This document shows, piece after piece, positions 33,231 through 43,175 of a DNA stretch of 64,000 nucleotides. Position 1 is the stretch's first letter; each line of letters starts with the position of its first letter. The stretch covers positions 1,798,001 through 1,862,000 of the forward strand of contig OX578149.1 in the NCBI GenBank assembly GCA_951213105.1, written 5' to 3'. The notes under the pieces were generated by a model, which was given only the letters and a program-made list of their open reading frames with translations, had not been told where the DNA came from and did no database searches. The translations under genes were made by a program, and so were the position numbers. The stretch comes from Amaurobius ferox. Taxonomy: Eukaryota; Arthropoda; Arachnida; Araneae; Amaurobiidae.

Positions 33231-33654
33231 TATTCTAAATTAAAAATCAGAATAAATTCTATATCTGCGGAAGCCATCCAGTCAATGCTTATGAAGACTA
33301 AATAGAGTCAATGGCCAGTCATAGCTTCCACAGTATATTCAAGTTGGCCTTGCCTGAAATTTATATTTCTCGCAAGTATACATATAACTTGACGATAGAT
33401 TACGACCCTCTGCTAAGTCCTTGTATTGAAATTTTTATATTGTTTGAAAGTAACATTTTCGAGGCCCCTAAGACACCAGTTCTTATTTTGCTGTCACAAA
33501 TTATAGGATAAGAGTGTAACTTGTTATACATGTTAGTGACTTTATTTTATAACGTACTTATACATACTGTTTAGTGACGTCATCAAGCGTTTAGAAAAGT
33601 AAGTGACTTTATTTTGAATACGAGGTTCACGGCCATGGTTTCTTTCTTAGTTTG
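33231..33654. other. Spacer, no gene seen
   Basis: A 66-codon plus-strand frame (33311-33511) is open but has no family signature. Not called. Confidence 0.35.
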
Positions 33655-33735
33655 TACTTTCCCAAGCATGTACAACGATAATAAGGCGAAGTTTCCCTTA
33701 GAAAGTCGTCCTCCATGAAAGGAATCCCTCCTTGT
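33655..33735 (+). mobile_element. 3' fragment of second SINE family
   Basis: AAGCATGTACAACGATAATAAGGCGAAGTTTCCCTTAGAAAGTCGTCCTCCATGAAAGGAATCCCTCC aligns in order with the 3' half of the SINE at 51710-51905. The tRNA head is not visible. Confidence 0.6.
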
Positions 33736-33905
33736 CGGTACTACCCTATCTGGAACATGCATAATAAATGCATTTATAGATGGATTACATTATTTTAAAA
33801 ACTCAAAATGTGCATGTATGAATTAAAATTTCTGTGATGGAGCAATTTGATTTAAAATTAGTAAAGGGCAAATTTTTAAAAGATTCTTCTTATTTGAAAG
33901 TGGAC

Positions 33906-33908
<3 letters not shown>

Positions 33909-33991
<83 letters not shown>
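33909..33991. repeat. (TA)n microsatellite
   Basis: About 83 bases of pure TA, 145 bp outside the left arm of the large palindrome. Open frames through it are artefacts. Confidence 0.95.
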
Positions 33992-33992
<1 letters not shown>

Positions 33993-35002
33993 TACTATAG
34001 CTTACTAAAATATGAAGGATACTATGCAAATATTATTAAATAAAGAATTTAAAGTTATTAAGTAAATGGATTGAAAATGCAAAATACATTTAATTTATTG
34101 CGCAAATGCAGCTCATAAATAAAATGATTTCAATAATAATAGAAATTTAAAAATCCAATGAACGAAAAATAAGAAGATGTAACACGATAAACCTAACTTT
34201 TTAAAACACCCACAGAATAAAATATAATACAGCAAATCATCAATCAAATGGATAAAAAATACAAAACACAAGCTATCAAGTTACAGAAAATCAACCAAAT
34301 TAAAACGTATGGAAACGAAAAAAGAAAAACTTAAACTAAATTCAACTATCTAACTGGCTTACAAAAGTAAAAATCAACTAATCCTCAAGCAAATGGAAAA
34401 AAATAAATAAAATAAATATCGAATCAACAAGTCAATGAAAAATGTATAATACAAAGGTATGGAATCGAAATAAGTATAACAAACGAAATCAAGCACAAAC
34501 GCCTTACACGTGGACGAGGCTCTAAGCCTAAATCATGAATTGTTAACCTCTACAAAAATCTAATCATGTCCAAGTTTTTTGTAGAAGCAAACACAAAAAT
34601 GTATGTTTCTGAAGAAATAGATAGATTAAATCTATAAACTATTTCTACTTGGACGACATACATAAAGAAGGAATAAAAAAGAAAAAATGAATACCTGGAA
34701 AAAACACAGCGTATGTACAATCGATTCAATACAGGGAACACTGATAGAAGAGACCAGTGTTGCCATTCGTAAAGAAAAAATAAAAAAACATTTACTGTTG
34801 CCATTCATAAGAATTGAAAAACTGTGAAGCGAAATGTTAAGAAAAAGTATTAATATACAAAAAGAGCTACTAAAAAGAGGGGCAAATAATAGTAATGCTG
34901 AAGTGGGAGGTGAATGTAATAAAAAACAAACAAACAAGAGAATGGAGATGTCTGGCTAATATAAGATACTATGAATAGAATTATATGATACTATGAAAAG
35001 AA

Positions 35003-35638
35003 TTATAAAAATCCAGCTATTTTAAATTTTTTAACAATACTATTTACTAAATAAGAGGGATATTTATATAAATTACTAGTAATTTTGAGATTATTGATAT
35101 GCATAGCATGAAATTTTTTATCAGATAATCTATAAATTCTAAAAAACTAATTGAGTATAATATTTCTAAACAATTGAATCGAGTTACAGGAATTAAAAGG
35201 TAAGATTTTATTAATATTAAAATTATAAAAGTCTTTTTTATCATATAAATTTGTAACAATTCTATTAGAAGGATCAATAAAAAGATTTAAATCCAAAAAA
35301 TTAACATTTTTACTAATAGTAGCTTCATTAGGAATTAATTCCAAATTGTCTGGATAGTAATCTATATCTATTAGATAATTTTCTGCATGTACTAAGCAAA
35401 TCAGATCATCAACATATCTGTAAAAAGTATAATCTATTGAAGTAAATGACTTTTCATAATGATAAAGGTATAAATTAGCTAGCATACTGCTACTGCAGCC
35501 ACCCTGTGGAACTCCTGAGACTTGTAAGTATAATTTATTTCCTTGAAAAATATAATTATTGAAAATAACAAAGTGAAGAAGTTTAGGAAAATTTATAAAT
35601 TTAATTTGATTTGAAAGAGGTGTAATATAAGCATTATA
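35003..35638 (-). pseudogene. Reverse-transcriptase fragment, left-arm copy
   Basis: Mirror of the right-arm frame: LQVSGVPQGGCSSSMLANLY, then YRYVDDLICLVHAENYL and VNFLDLNLFIDPSNRIV. The in-frame TAG after NIILN is present here too. The N-terminal part of the polymerase is missing because the arm ends at the palindrome spacer. Confidence 0.8.
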
Positions 35639-35723
35639 AAATAATAGGATTTCAAACTTTTGATTTTAAAGATCTTTTTAATAATATTAAGATATCTGAT
35701 CTATATGATGTAATTTAACTCTA

Positions 35724-36359
35724 TATAATGCTTATATTACACCTCTTTCAAATCAAATTAAATTTATAAATTTTCCTAAACTTCTTCACTTTGTTATTTT
35801 CAATAATTATATTTTTCAAGGAAATAAATTATACTTACAAGTCTCAGGAGTTCCACAGGGTGGCTGCAGTAGCAGTATGCTAGCTAATTTATACCTTTAT
35901 CATTATGAAAAGTCATTTACTTCAATAGATTATACTTTTTACAGATATGTTGATGATTTGATTTGCTTAGTACATACAGAAAATTATCTCATAGATATAG
36001 ATTACTATCCAGACAATTTGGAATTAATTCCTAATGAAGCTACTATTAGTAAAAATGTTAATTTTTTGGATTTAAATCTTTTTATTGATCCTTCTAATAG
36101 AATTGTTACAAATTCATATGATAAAAAAGACTTTTATAATTTTAATATTAATAAAATCTTACCTTTTAATTCCTGTAACTCGATTCAATTGTTTAGAAAT
36201 ATTATACTCAATTAGCTTTTTAGAATTTATAGATTATTTGATAAAAAATTTCATGCTATGCATATCAATAATCTCAAAATTACTAGTAATTTATATAAAT
36301 ATCCCTCTTATTTAGTAAATAGTATTGTTAAAAAATTTAAAATAGCTGGATTTTTATAA
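35724..36359 (+). pseudogene. Reverse-transcriptase fragment, right-arm copy
   Basis: 212 codons are open from the spacer edge except for one TAG at 36213. The frame reads PLSNQIKFINFPKLLHFVI, SGVPQGG (template-binding block), LANLYLYHYEKSF, YRYVDDL (catalytic YxDD box), NVNFLDLNLFI and VTNSYDKKDFYNFNINKILP. After the TAG it continues FRIYRLFDKKFHAMHINNLK, SNLYKYPSYL and VKKFKIAGFL. The SGVPQGG and FLDL..F blocks with a YDK.D-F.F tail resemble Penelope-like or related YVDD reverse transcriptases. I cannot assign the clade firmly. No endonuclease domain is seen, and 5' truncation is clear. Confidence 0.8.
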
Positions 36360-37218
36360 TTCTTTTCATAGTATCATATAATTCTATTCATAGTATCTTA
36401 TATTAGCCAGACATCTCCATTCTCTTGTTTTTTTTTTACATTCACCTCCCACTTCAGCATTACTATTATTTGCCCCTCTTTTTAGTAGCTCTTTTTGCAT
36501 ATTAATACTTTTTCTTAACATTTCGCTTCACAGTTTTTCAATTCTTATGAATGGCAACAGTAAATGTTTTTTTATTTTTTCTTTACGAATGGCAACACTG
36601 GTCTCTTCTATCAGTGTTCCCTGTATTGAATCGATTGTACATACGCTGTGTTTTTTCCAGGTATTCATTTTTTCTTTTTTATTCCTCCTTTATGTATGTC
36701 GTCCAAGTAGAAATATTTTATAGATTTAATCTATCTATTTCTTCAGAAACATACAGTTTTGTGTTTGCTTCTACAAAAAACTTGGACATGATTAGATTTT
36801 TGTAGAGGTTAACAATTCATGATTTAGGCTTAGAGCCTCGTCCACGTGTAAGGCGTTTGTGCTTGATTTCGTTTGTTATACTTATTTCGATTCCATACCT
36901 TTGTATTATACATTTTTCATTGACTTGTTGATTCGATATTTATTTTATTTATTTTTTTACATTTGCTTGAGGATTAGTTGATTTTTACTTTTGTTTTGTA
37001 AGCCAGTTAGATAGTTGAATTTAGTTTAAGTTTTTCTTTTTTCGTTTCCATACCTTTTAATTTGGTTGATTTTCTGTAACTTGATAGCTTGTGTTTTGTA
37101 TTTTTTATCCATTTGATTGATGATTTGCTGTATTATATTTTATTCTGTGGGTGTTTTAAAAAGTTAGGTTTATCGTGTTACATCTTCTTACTTTTCGTTC
37201 ATTGGATTTTCAAACTTC

Positions 37219-37222
<4 letters not shown>

Positions 37223-37272
<50 letters not shown>
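37223..37272. repeat. (TA)n microsatellite at right palindrome edge
   Basis: About 48 bases of TA immediately after the right arm. Confidence 0.95.
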
Positions 37273-37276
<4 letters not shown>

Positions 37277-37369
37277 ATAAATACCGTAGCATACGAGTTA
37301 CAATCCGTAGCATTTCGAGTTACAGCTTCTCACTTTTCTTCATTGGACTTTCAAACTGTTATTATTATA
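37273..37369. other. Short spacer
   Basis: CTTTTCTTCATTGGACTTTCAAACTGTTATTATTATA repeats the outer arm sequence (CTTTTCGTTCATTGGATTTTCAAACTTCTATTATA), so the arm end is present a second time here. Confidence 0.55.
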
Positions 37370-37898
37370 CAGTAGTCCCTCATTAAACCATTACCCGGCT
37401 AATACGTCACTCCGGATAAACCGTCATTTTCGCCACCAGGAAACTGCCTTTTTAAGGCTATTTTTTTACATTTTAAGCCATTTTAAGCTATTTTTAAGAC
37501 TTTTTACCTTTTTAAGCTAAACCTATTTTAGCCATTTTTAAAGGCATTTTGGAGTTTAACCATGGGGGAGGGGCTTCCCGTTTCGAGATTCGACGGGCTT
37601 CCCCACCCATTATCGGTTAGTTATCTCTTTCTCTTTGTGTTCCCTCACCCCTAATTTTTGTTCCTTGATTGAATGCTTTTCTTTGGCCACATTCCAAAAG
37701 TACGATAAGTAAACAGAAGATGATTCACTTTATTCTGATAACGCTATCAGTTAGTTCACTGCATCTTTCAAATCATTGATGCTACCTTCTCCTTCCGTAT
37801 GTATAAGTTATGTACATGTTCATTTTTAACACAGTTAATGCTGTATCTACGTACTTAGTCTTTTCCGCTAGTTAGAGTAATTTCACTTTTTGTAAAAA

Positions 37899-38129
37899 AT
37901 GTCTGGAAAAAAAACATTAACCATAGCAGAAAAGAGGAAACTGATTGAGAAAAGAGGAACCAGCAATGACGAAAATGAAGAAACATTCGAACTAATCCAC
38001 GTAACTAAAAACGATGCCTTCAAAGCCATAAACACTTTACGACGATATTTTGGTTCAGTTAATGGGATAAGCGATATCGACTTCAAAAAACTCAATGAAC
38101 TAGAAACAAGAAAGATCAATCATGCTTAA
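37899..38129 (+). pseudogene. Pogo-type transposase, N terminus fused to C terminus
   Basis: 76 codons. MSGKKTLTIAEKRKLIEKRG is a typical start of a Tigger/CENP-B-like DNA-binding domain. Then FELIHVTKNDAFKAINTLRR and YFGS...DIDFKKLNELE resemble the extreme C terminus of such transposases. The whole helix-turn-helix body and DDE catalytic domain are missing between them, so an internal deletion joined the ends in frame. It could still encode a short DNA-binding peptide, but this is inference. Confidence 0.6.
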
Positions 38130-39243
38130 AGCATTGATTATAAAACACTTTCCAACTTCAATGCAATTTTATTTAAACAAGTCTAAAATGCAATCCATTC
38201 CTCGGTAATATTTTAAAACTTATCACAATACGACATTAATTTATTATATTTGAAAACTTAAACCTTCATCGAAAAAAATGAACTTCATTCAAATGACGGC
38301 ATTGAAATATAAATTGACTGGTTTAAACATCTCTAAAATGCGATATATTCCTCGGTAATATTTTTAAAACTATCATAATACTATGATAATTTATTATATT
38401 TGAAAACTTCATCGAAAACAACTGAAATGCATTCAAATGACGTCATAGAAAAAATAACACGCCTGGATATCTCTATAAAAACAGCATTTCATTCATAACT
38501 TTTTCCCATTCATGTCATTCATCACAATACTATAATAATTTATTTTATTTAAAAATTAAGATCATGGAGCTACAAGTAATTAAATTCTATGCTTAGAACT
38601 TCATCGAAAAAAATCGTCTTTCTCTTTGTAAAATCAATGAATATTTCATTCCTATCAGCTATGCAGACTCCATGGGCTAAATAATTTTGTGTTAAAGAAA
38701 TACAGCAATTCTAATACAACTCATTCTATATATTTTGCCGTTTACATTTTACATAAGTGAAAAATAGGCTTCGTTGTAGAAATAATCAAATTTGGATGAT
38801 CATTTAAACTCAAATATAATGTCATTGCGTTGTTTCAGTATGTAGTTGCACAGAATTTAAGCAAAAATAAAGTGGTTTTAGGACGGATATAACACTCAAT
38901 ATGAATTAAAAAGAACTTAAAAAATTACGATTTTGAGACAAGATGGATGCCATATATCATTTTGAAGTGGGTCACGTGATCTTTTCAGATCGTGGTCACG
39001 TGATCGCTTCCTATAAGAGGTGTCATTATCATTTTAATTTTTATTTAAAAAATTACTGAATATGTATCGTTGAATTTTTTTTTTATATATTTTATGGAAC
39101 AATTTGAATGTTACCGAAAATTTTCGAAGCAATTTTTAAATTTTAAATCCGCTTAAAAAATGTTTGAAAAATGAGGTCCCATAGGGCCCAAGTCATAAAC
39201 ACTTTTCAACTTTGTTGTAAAGTGTTAAAAATTGTAACATTTT
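38103..39243 (-). repeat. Dispersed repeat R2, inverted copy inside the pogo element
   Basis: Reverse complement of most of 45372-46675. It begins AAACAAGAAAGATCAATCATGC and ends CATAAACACTTTTCAACTTTGTTGTAAAGTGTT. It has three internal subunits with CCTCGGTAATATTTT..AAACT and TATAATAAATTAT-like words. It lacks the CTGTCTGTCTGT segment of the 45 kb copy. Confidence 0.8.
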
Positions 39244-39593
39244 CGAACGCCTGTGGAGTACAAAGTTATATAGATGATTATTTTAAATGAAATATGTACT
39301 ATGTATTACGGTATTGACCCTATGTGTATGCAAAAACGGCAGGAAATTAAGAGGTGAGTTGTTTTACGTATAATACATGTACAAAATGATGATAGTATTG
39401 CATACATTATTTAAATATTGTGTGAATTATATTATACACGTACAAAGATAATTATTTTGTTTTAAATTAGAATTTAAAATGCTTCTTTTGTACATACATA
39501 TATTTTTCAAGATTTTACGGTCCATATGCTTAACTCCGTCACTTTTTCTTGGCCCCGCAAGGTGACTGTTTAACGAGGTTTTACTGTATATAT

Positions 39594-39655
39594 ATGTGTG
39601 TGTGTGTGCTGATTTGCACTTTTGTTTTTATTATTTTAATATATATATATATACA
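39594..39655. repeat. (TG)n and (TA)n simple repeats
   Basis: TATATATGTGTGTGTGTGTG after the pogo element, then TATATATATATATACATA about 35 bp later. Confidence 0.8.
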
Positions 39656-39904
39656 TAGGAGCCTACTGTTTAGCAGGGGCTTCAAGCTTATGTCTCATTA
39701 GCTTCATAGTAAATCCGCCATTGAAACCGATGGTTTATGCTTAAATCACAAGCAATTCATAAAACAACAGACACAAGTTCTATTCATTTTGTTATCTTCT
39801 ATAATAATAAAAGAGAATGCGTAGTGCAACGTAGAGGGGAATTCAGGCGAAACACGGCTACAACATTAGGCACAGTGATAGTTTACGTTACTTTCTTTCT
39901 TTCG

Positions 39905-40165
39905 GTCGACCCAGACCTATACACGAAGGTGTAAAGTACAAAGACCTATTGGACGGCCAGAACAATTTAGACTCCATTTAGAATCCAGTGGGGACCGTAC
40001 CCACCCTTCCCTACCACTCATGTCTCGGAAGAAATTTTAGACCCACATATTTAACGCGCCCGTACTTTGTGTGACCACGGAGACAGTTTGGGCAGAGCTG
40101 GGAATCGAACTCATGTCCTCCGAGTGCATTCCCCGTGCTCTAACCACCGGGTTATCCCCCACCGA
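39905..40165 (-). mobile_element. Degenerate tRNA-derived SINE
   Basis: CGACCCAGACCTATACACGAAGGTGTAAAG, GGGGACCGTACCCACC.TTCCCTACCAC, GTCTCGGAAG, GACCCACATATTTAACG and GGGAATCGAACTCATGTCCTCCGAGTGCA follow the order of the 16 kb SINE on the minus strand, with many substitutions. The B-box region is still visible. It is an older insertion than the 16, 29 and 61 kb copies. Confidence 0.8.
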
Positions 40166-41070
40166 GGCAATATTACGGAGTCACCATCTGTTTTGCCATA
40201 GAATTAGATAAAAATTCATTTCTTAAATTCATTTGTTTCTACGAGAAAATCCTCTTCCGAGGCCCATTTGCATAATATCAAATACTTCAAAATATATTTC
40301 TTGCTCTCCATCAATGTTATCGAAAATTTATTTTGTTTCGGAAACATTAATCCACGCGTCTATTCATTATTTTGATGCGCTTTCTTGTAGTTTCACAAAT
40401 AATTTCCTTTTGTGAGCAATTTTTAACAACTTACTATAAATCTCTTTGAAATGACTTAATTGCCTAATGTTTCATGACCCTGAATACGGACTGCTTTCAA
40501 CGAATAAACAAGACACCCACATTGATTCTCTCAAGTGAGTTCTTAACCCAGTTCTTGGGTATATAATCCCCCTTTGTTTCTTCTATTTGTGCGAATTTCT
40601 CTTCAAGAATCGGGTTCTCTTGTATTGACGGAGAAGATCCTCGAAACAGCTGCATTATTATGTTGCATTATTATGTTATGCTGCATTATTATGTTATTTG
40701 TACTTATATACGTCGCTGTAGTTTTCCTTAATAATCTCGGAGTTTGGCAGTGCCAAACTTGTTCATTCAAAATTGATTTTAGAAAATCCACCCGAAAAGA
40801 AAATTCGCATTCTTTGAGGCTATTAACAGGAATTCTCTCATTAAAAGAAGTTTTACCCCCAGTAGAGTTTTGCTATACAGGGCGATAGTAAACTCTTTCA
40901 ACCCCTTCTGTCTCACACACCCATGTTTTCCTGTGCCCCAGAAGAAGTCCGGGGAGTATGAAGGCCGAGCCAAATACCTGTGAATAAAAGATCTCGTCGC
41001 AAGAATCGTTGTTGCTGTGGATAACTAGGTTAATCTAAGGTTAATCTAGGTTATCTAACCAACAAGATAA
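40166..41070. other. Spacer with small tandem repeat
   Basis: GACGGAGAAGATCCTCGAAACAGCTG (40627) matches an arm of the 31 kb foldback element. After it, CTGCATTATTATGTT occurs three times (40650-40700). Nothing else recognised. Confidence 0.45.
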
Positions 41071-41074
41071 CTAG

Positions 41075-41270
41075 GTTTCTAACCAACAAGATATAATTTT
41101 CTTTACGTTACTCTTACGAAATAGCACTATGCTGGAGACCCAGGTCGCCCGACTCATCCGAGGACGTGAGCAGCTATTTGGGCGGCAGGAGAAATAGCAC
41201 TAGGTAGACTTTTTTTTTTCTTTTGTCGTAAGAGTAATGTAAAAAAAATTATATCTTGTTGGTTAGAAAC
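41075..41270. mobile_element. Foldback MITE with 45-bp arms
   Basis: Left arm 41075-41119 (GTTTCTAACCAACAAGATATAATTTTCTTTACGTTACTCTTACGA) is inverted at 41226-41270 with a few mismatches. A solo retroposon tail (41130-41190) has inserted near the middle. CTAACCAACAAGATA is also repeated just outside (41054). Confidence 0.78.
41130..41190 (-). mobile_element. 61-bp solo retroposon tail inside the MITE
   Basis: On the minus strand: CTGCCGCCCAAATAGCTGCT..., then CTCGGATGAGTCGGGCGACC and TGGGTCTCCAGCA. Target duplication GAAATAGCACTA at 41118-41129 and 41191-41202. Confidence 0.85.
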
Positions 41271-41362
41271 GGAGTTAAATCAAGTAGGTTTATACAGCAG
41301 ACGAACTTTATTTAATTTACATACAATTTAAATAATAAATAAATGGATAAATAATATAAAAA

Positions 41363-41365
<3 letters not shown>

Positions 41366-41400
<35 letters not shown>
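41366..41400. repeat. (TA)n microsatellite
   Basis: About 35 bases of TA repeats. Confidence 0.9.
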
Positions 41401-41404
<4 letters not shown>

Positions 41405-41602
41405 TTCCATAGTAACAGAATCTCTTTTGATCATCCATTTATAAACTATATCTTGAAATACAGAAAAATAGTAGAATTTTAATAGTTATTTTAGAAATCG
41501 ACCGTTTTGAATACAAAACATTGGTTTTATTTAGCAAAATTGTAATTTTTTAATTATGAAAAAAAAATTTAATTTAAAAAGTTTACATATAGTGCTATTT
41601 CT

Positions 41603-41663
41603 CCGGCCGCTCAAATAGCTGCTCACGTCCTCGGATGAGTCGGACGGCCTGGGTCTTCAACAC
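41603..41663 (+). mobile_element. Solo retroposon tail, second copy in inverted orientation
   Basis: CGGCCGCTCAAATAGCTGCT..., CTCGGATGAGTCGGACGGCC and TGGGTCTTCAACAC. Flanks AGTGCTATTTCT (41591-41602) and AGTGTTCTTTCT (41664-41675) differ at two of twelve bases. The same flanking word in inverted orientation surrounds the 41130 copy, so both probably descend from one insertion that was later duplicated and inverted. Confidence 0.75.
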
Positions 41664-42107
41664 AGTGTTCTTTCTATCGAAGATTTAATATTACGCCTTT
41701 TTTAAATATCTCAACTACCCATAACCATTAAAACTCTGAAACCTGGATGAAGTTAACGGTAGTGAAGTAGAAAATAACCATATAAACTTGAAATAAAAAA
41801 AATGTCTGTCGAAATCTGTGGATTTGTATATGGAACAGACAAATATACAATTTTATTATACACAGCTGCACAATTGCTAAGGACGGATTACAAATTGAAA
41901 TGCAGCACAATATTAAGCGGGGGTGGAGACCCAACAGGATAAAATAGTGTTGCCACACTGTTCGGACATTAGAATAAAGTTCATTTATTGTTTGGAAAAT
42001 ACAGAAGGTTTTGAAACATTTGAAAGGAAAGAAGTGTTCAATTGATGTTGTGTACGGAGAAATGGCAAAATGCATATGAACAATAGCGTGCACGTTTGAG
42101 AAAAGTG

Positions 42108-42830
42108 TCAGTACGGGATATGTCCACCATGGAGTGCGATGCAACCATCCACACGTCGTGTCATGCTTTGCACAACATTATCCAGCAGCAGTTGAGAAAA
42201 GTTATCCCACTCCTCTGTCAGTGCACGGATGAGGGTGTTCTTCTCTGTTGGAGGATATTTTCGACCAACAAGTCGCCTCCCCAAAGCATCCCAAACATTT
42301 TCAATGAAGTTTAGATCTGGAGAACGTGCTGGCCATACGAGACATTGAATACCCTCGCTGATTAGACAATCTTGAACCGCGAGTGCTCGATGACATGGTG
42401 CGTTGTGGTCCATGAAAACAAACTTATCACCGACAGCACCACGGAAAAGGCGAACATGAGGCAGCAGAACTTCATCAATGTATAGTTGGCCGGTCATAGT
42501 CCCAGTTGCAACCCCATGTAGGGGCATGCGGCCATGGATCATGATGCTGGTCCATACCATGATACTGCATGTCTAATATCGGTCCCTTTCCTAGATATTT
42601 TCTTGGCGATAAGCAGTACCACTCTCACGCCAGATCAGATGGCGTCTACAATCCGATGACAGACCGAACCTACTCTCATCTGAGAATCGTACGCAAGCCC
42701 AGTCCTGTTCGCTCCAATTGCGATGCTCACGACGCCAATGCAGACGGATGGTACGGTGCAGACTGGACAATGGGACACACACACTTGGTCTGCGGTCGCA
42801 TAGTCCTCCTTCTCAGAAAACAAGCACATG
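42108..42830 (-). pseudogene. Tc1-type transposase, catalytic half
   Basis: A first block (42782-42591) has LHRTIRLHWRREHRNWSEQD and RFSDESRFGLSSD, the first catalytic aspartate region. A second block (42560-42108) has MVWTSIMIHGRMPLH, FVFMDHNAPCHRA, WPARSPDLNFIENVWDALGR and LDNVVQSMTRRVDGCIALHG to a natural-looking end GGHIPY. Order and content match Tc1 DD34E transposases. The base that usually codes the second catalytic D reads H (MDHNA, where related copies have DDNA, as I recall). A frame change lies at about 42570. The N-terminal DNA-binding half is not joined here. Confidence 0.85.
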
Positions 42831-43175
42831 CTTGGGGCGGCACATTTTAAGGGCGGCATTTTAGTCAACAAGGTATTATATAAAAAAATTTCTGGGGCGC
42901 GGGCAACCGCATTTACAAATACAGTTGTATGAGCTAAAAAGTAAAACAAAACACTGAATAAATGTTATGCATTTGTTCCCAGATAAGAGTGAAAATGGCC
43001 ATCATTCATTCTCCCCTTGGAAAAAGAGGACCAGAGGGCAAAAATGGGATGGCTTCCAGTATGTCACCCCAATCCCTTATCTTGCAACGCAAGTAACCGC
43101 TAATTACTTTAGAGCACCGGGAGTCCAGTACAGCTATCAATTGCGCGCCTAGGGCGGCATATTAACCATTATCTG
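42831..43175. repeat. GGGGCGGCA-type sequence flanking the Tc1 fragment
   Basis: CTTGGGGCGGCACATTTTAAGGGCGGCATTTTA (42832) and CCTAGGGCGGCATATTA (43148) resemble CTTGGGGCGGCAAAAAACCTAG near 47960, next to another Tc1 fragment. The element type is not known to me. Confidence 0.4.

Larger units (their letters stand above)
34137..37224. repeat. 3.1-kb palindrome with two 1.5-kb arms
   Basis: Left arm 34137-35638 and right arm 35724-37224 are reverse complements with only scattered differences (for example one codon in HAENYL against HTENYL) and a few small indels. The 85-bp spacer is 35639-35723. Coordinates of matching points sum to 71362 near the centre, drifting to about 71355-71360 further out. 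The right arm ends directly in a (TA)n run, and the left arm lies near one. Each arm carries the reverse-transcriptase fragment listed next. It may be a head-to-head retroelement pair, a foldback element, or an assembly artefact. Confidence 0.92.
37370..39586 (+). mobile_element. Pogo/Tigger-type element, 2.2 kb, non-autonomous
   Basis: The left end is CAGTAGTCCCTCATTAAACC, and the right end read inward is CAGTAAAACCTCGTTAAACA. TA lies on both sides (37368-37369 and 39587-39588). Both carry the CAGTARNNCCTCNTTAAAC end typical of pogo/Tigger. The interior has a fused short reading frame (37899-38129) and then most of an R2 repeat (38103-39243). Confidence 0.82.

Noticed and set aside
33823..34043. 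Tyr-Ile repeat proteins on both strands
   Set aside because: Translation of the (TA)n microsatellite.
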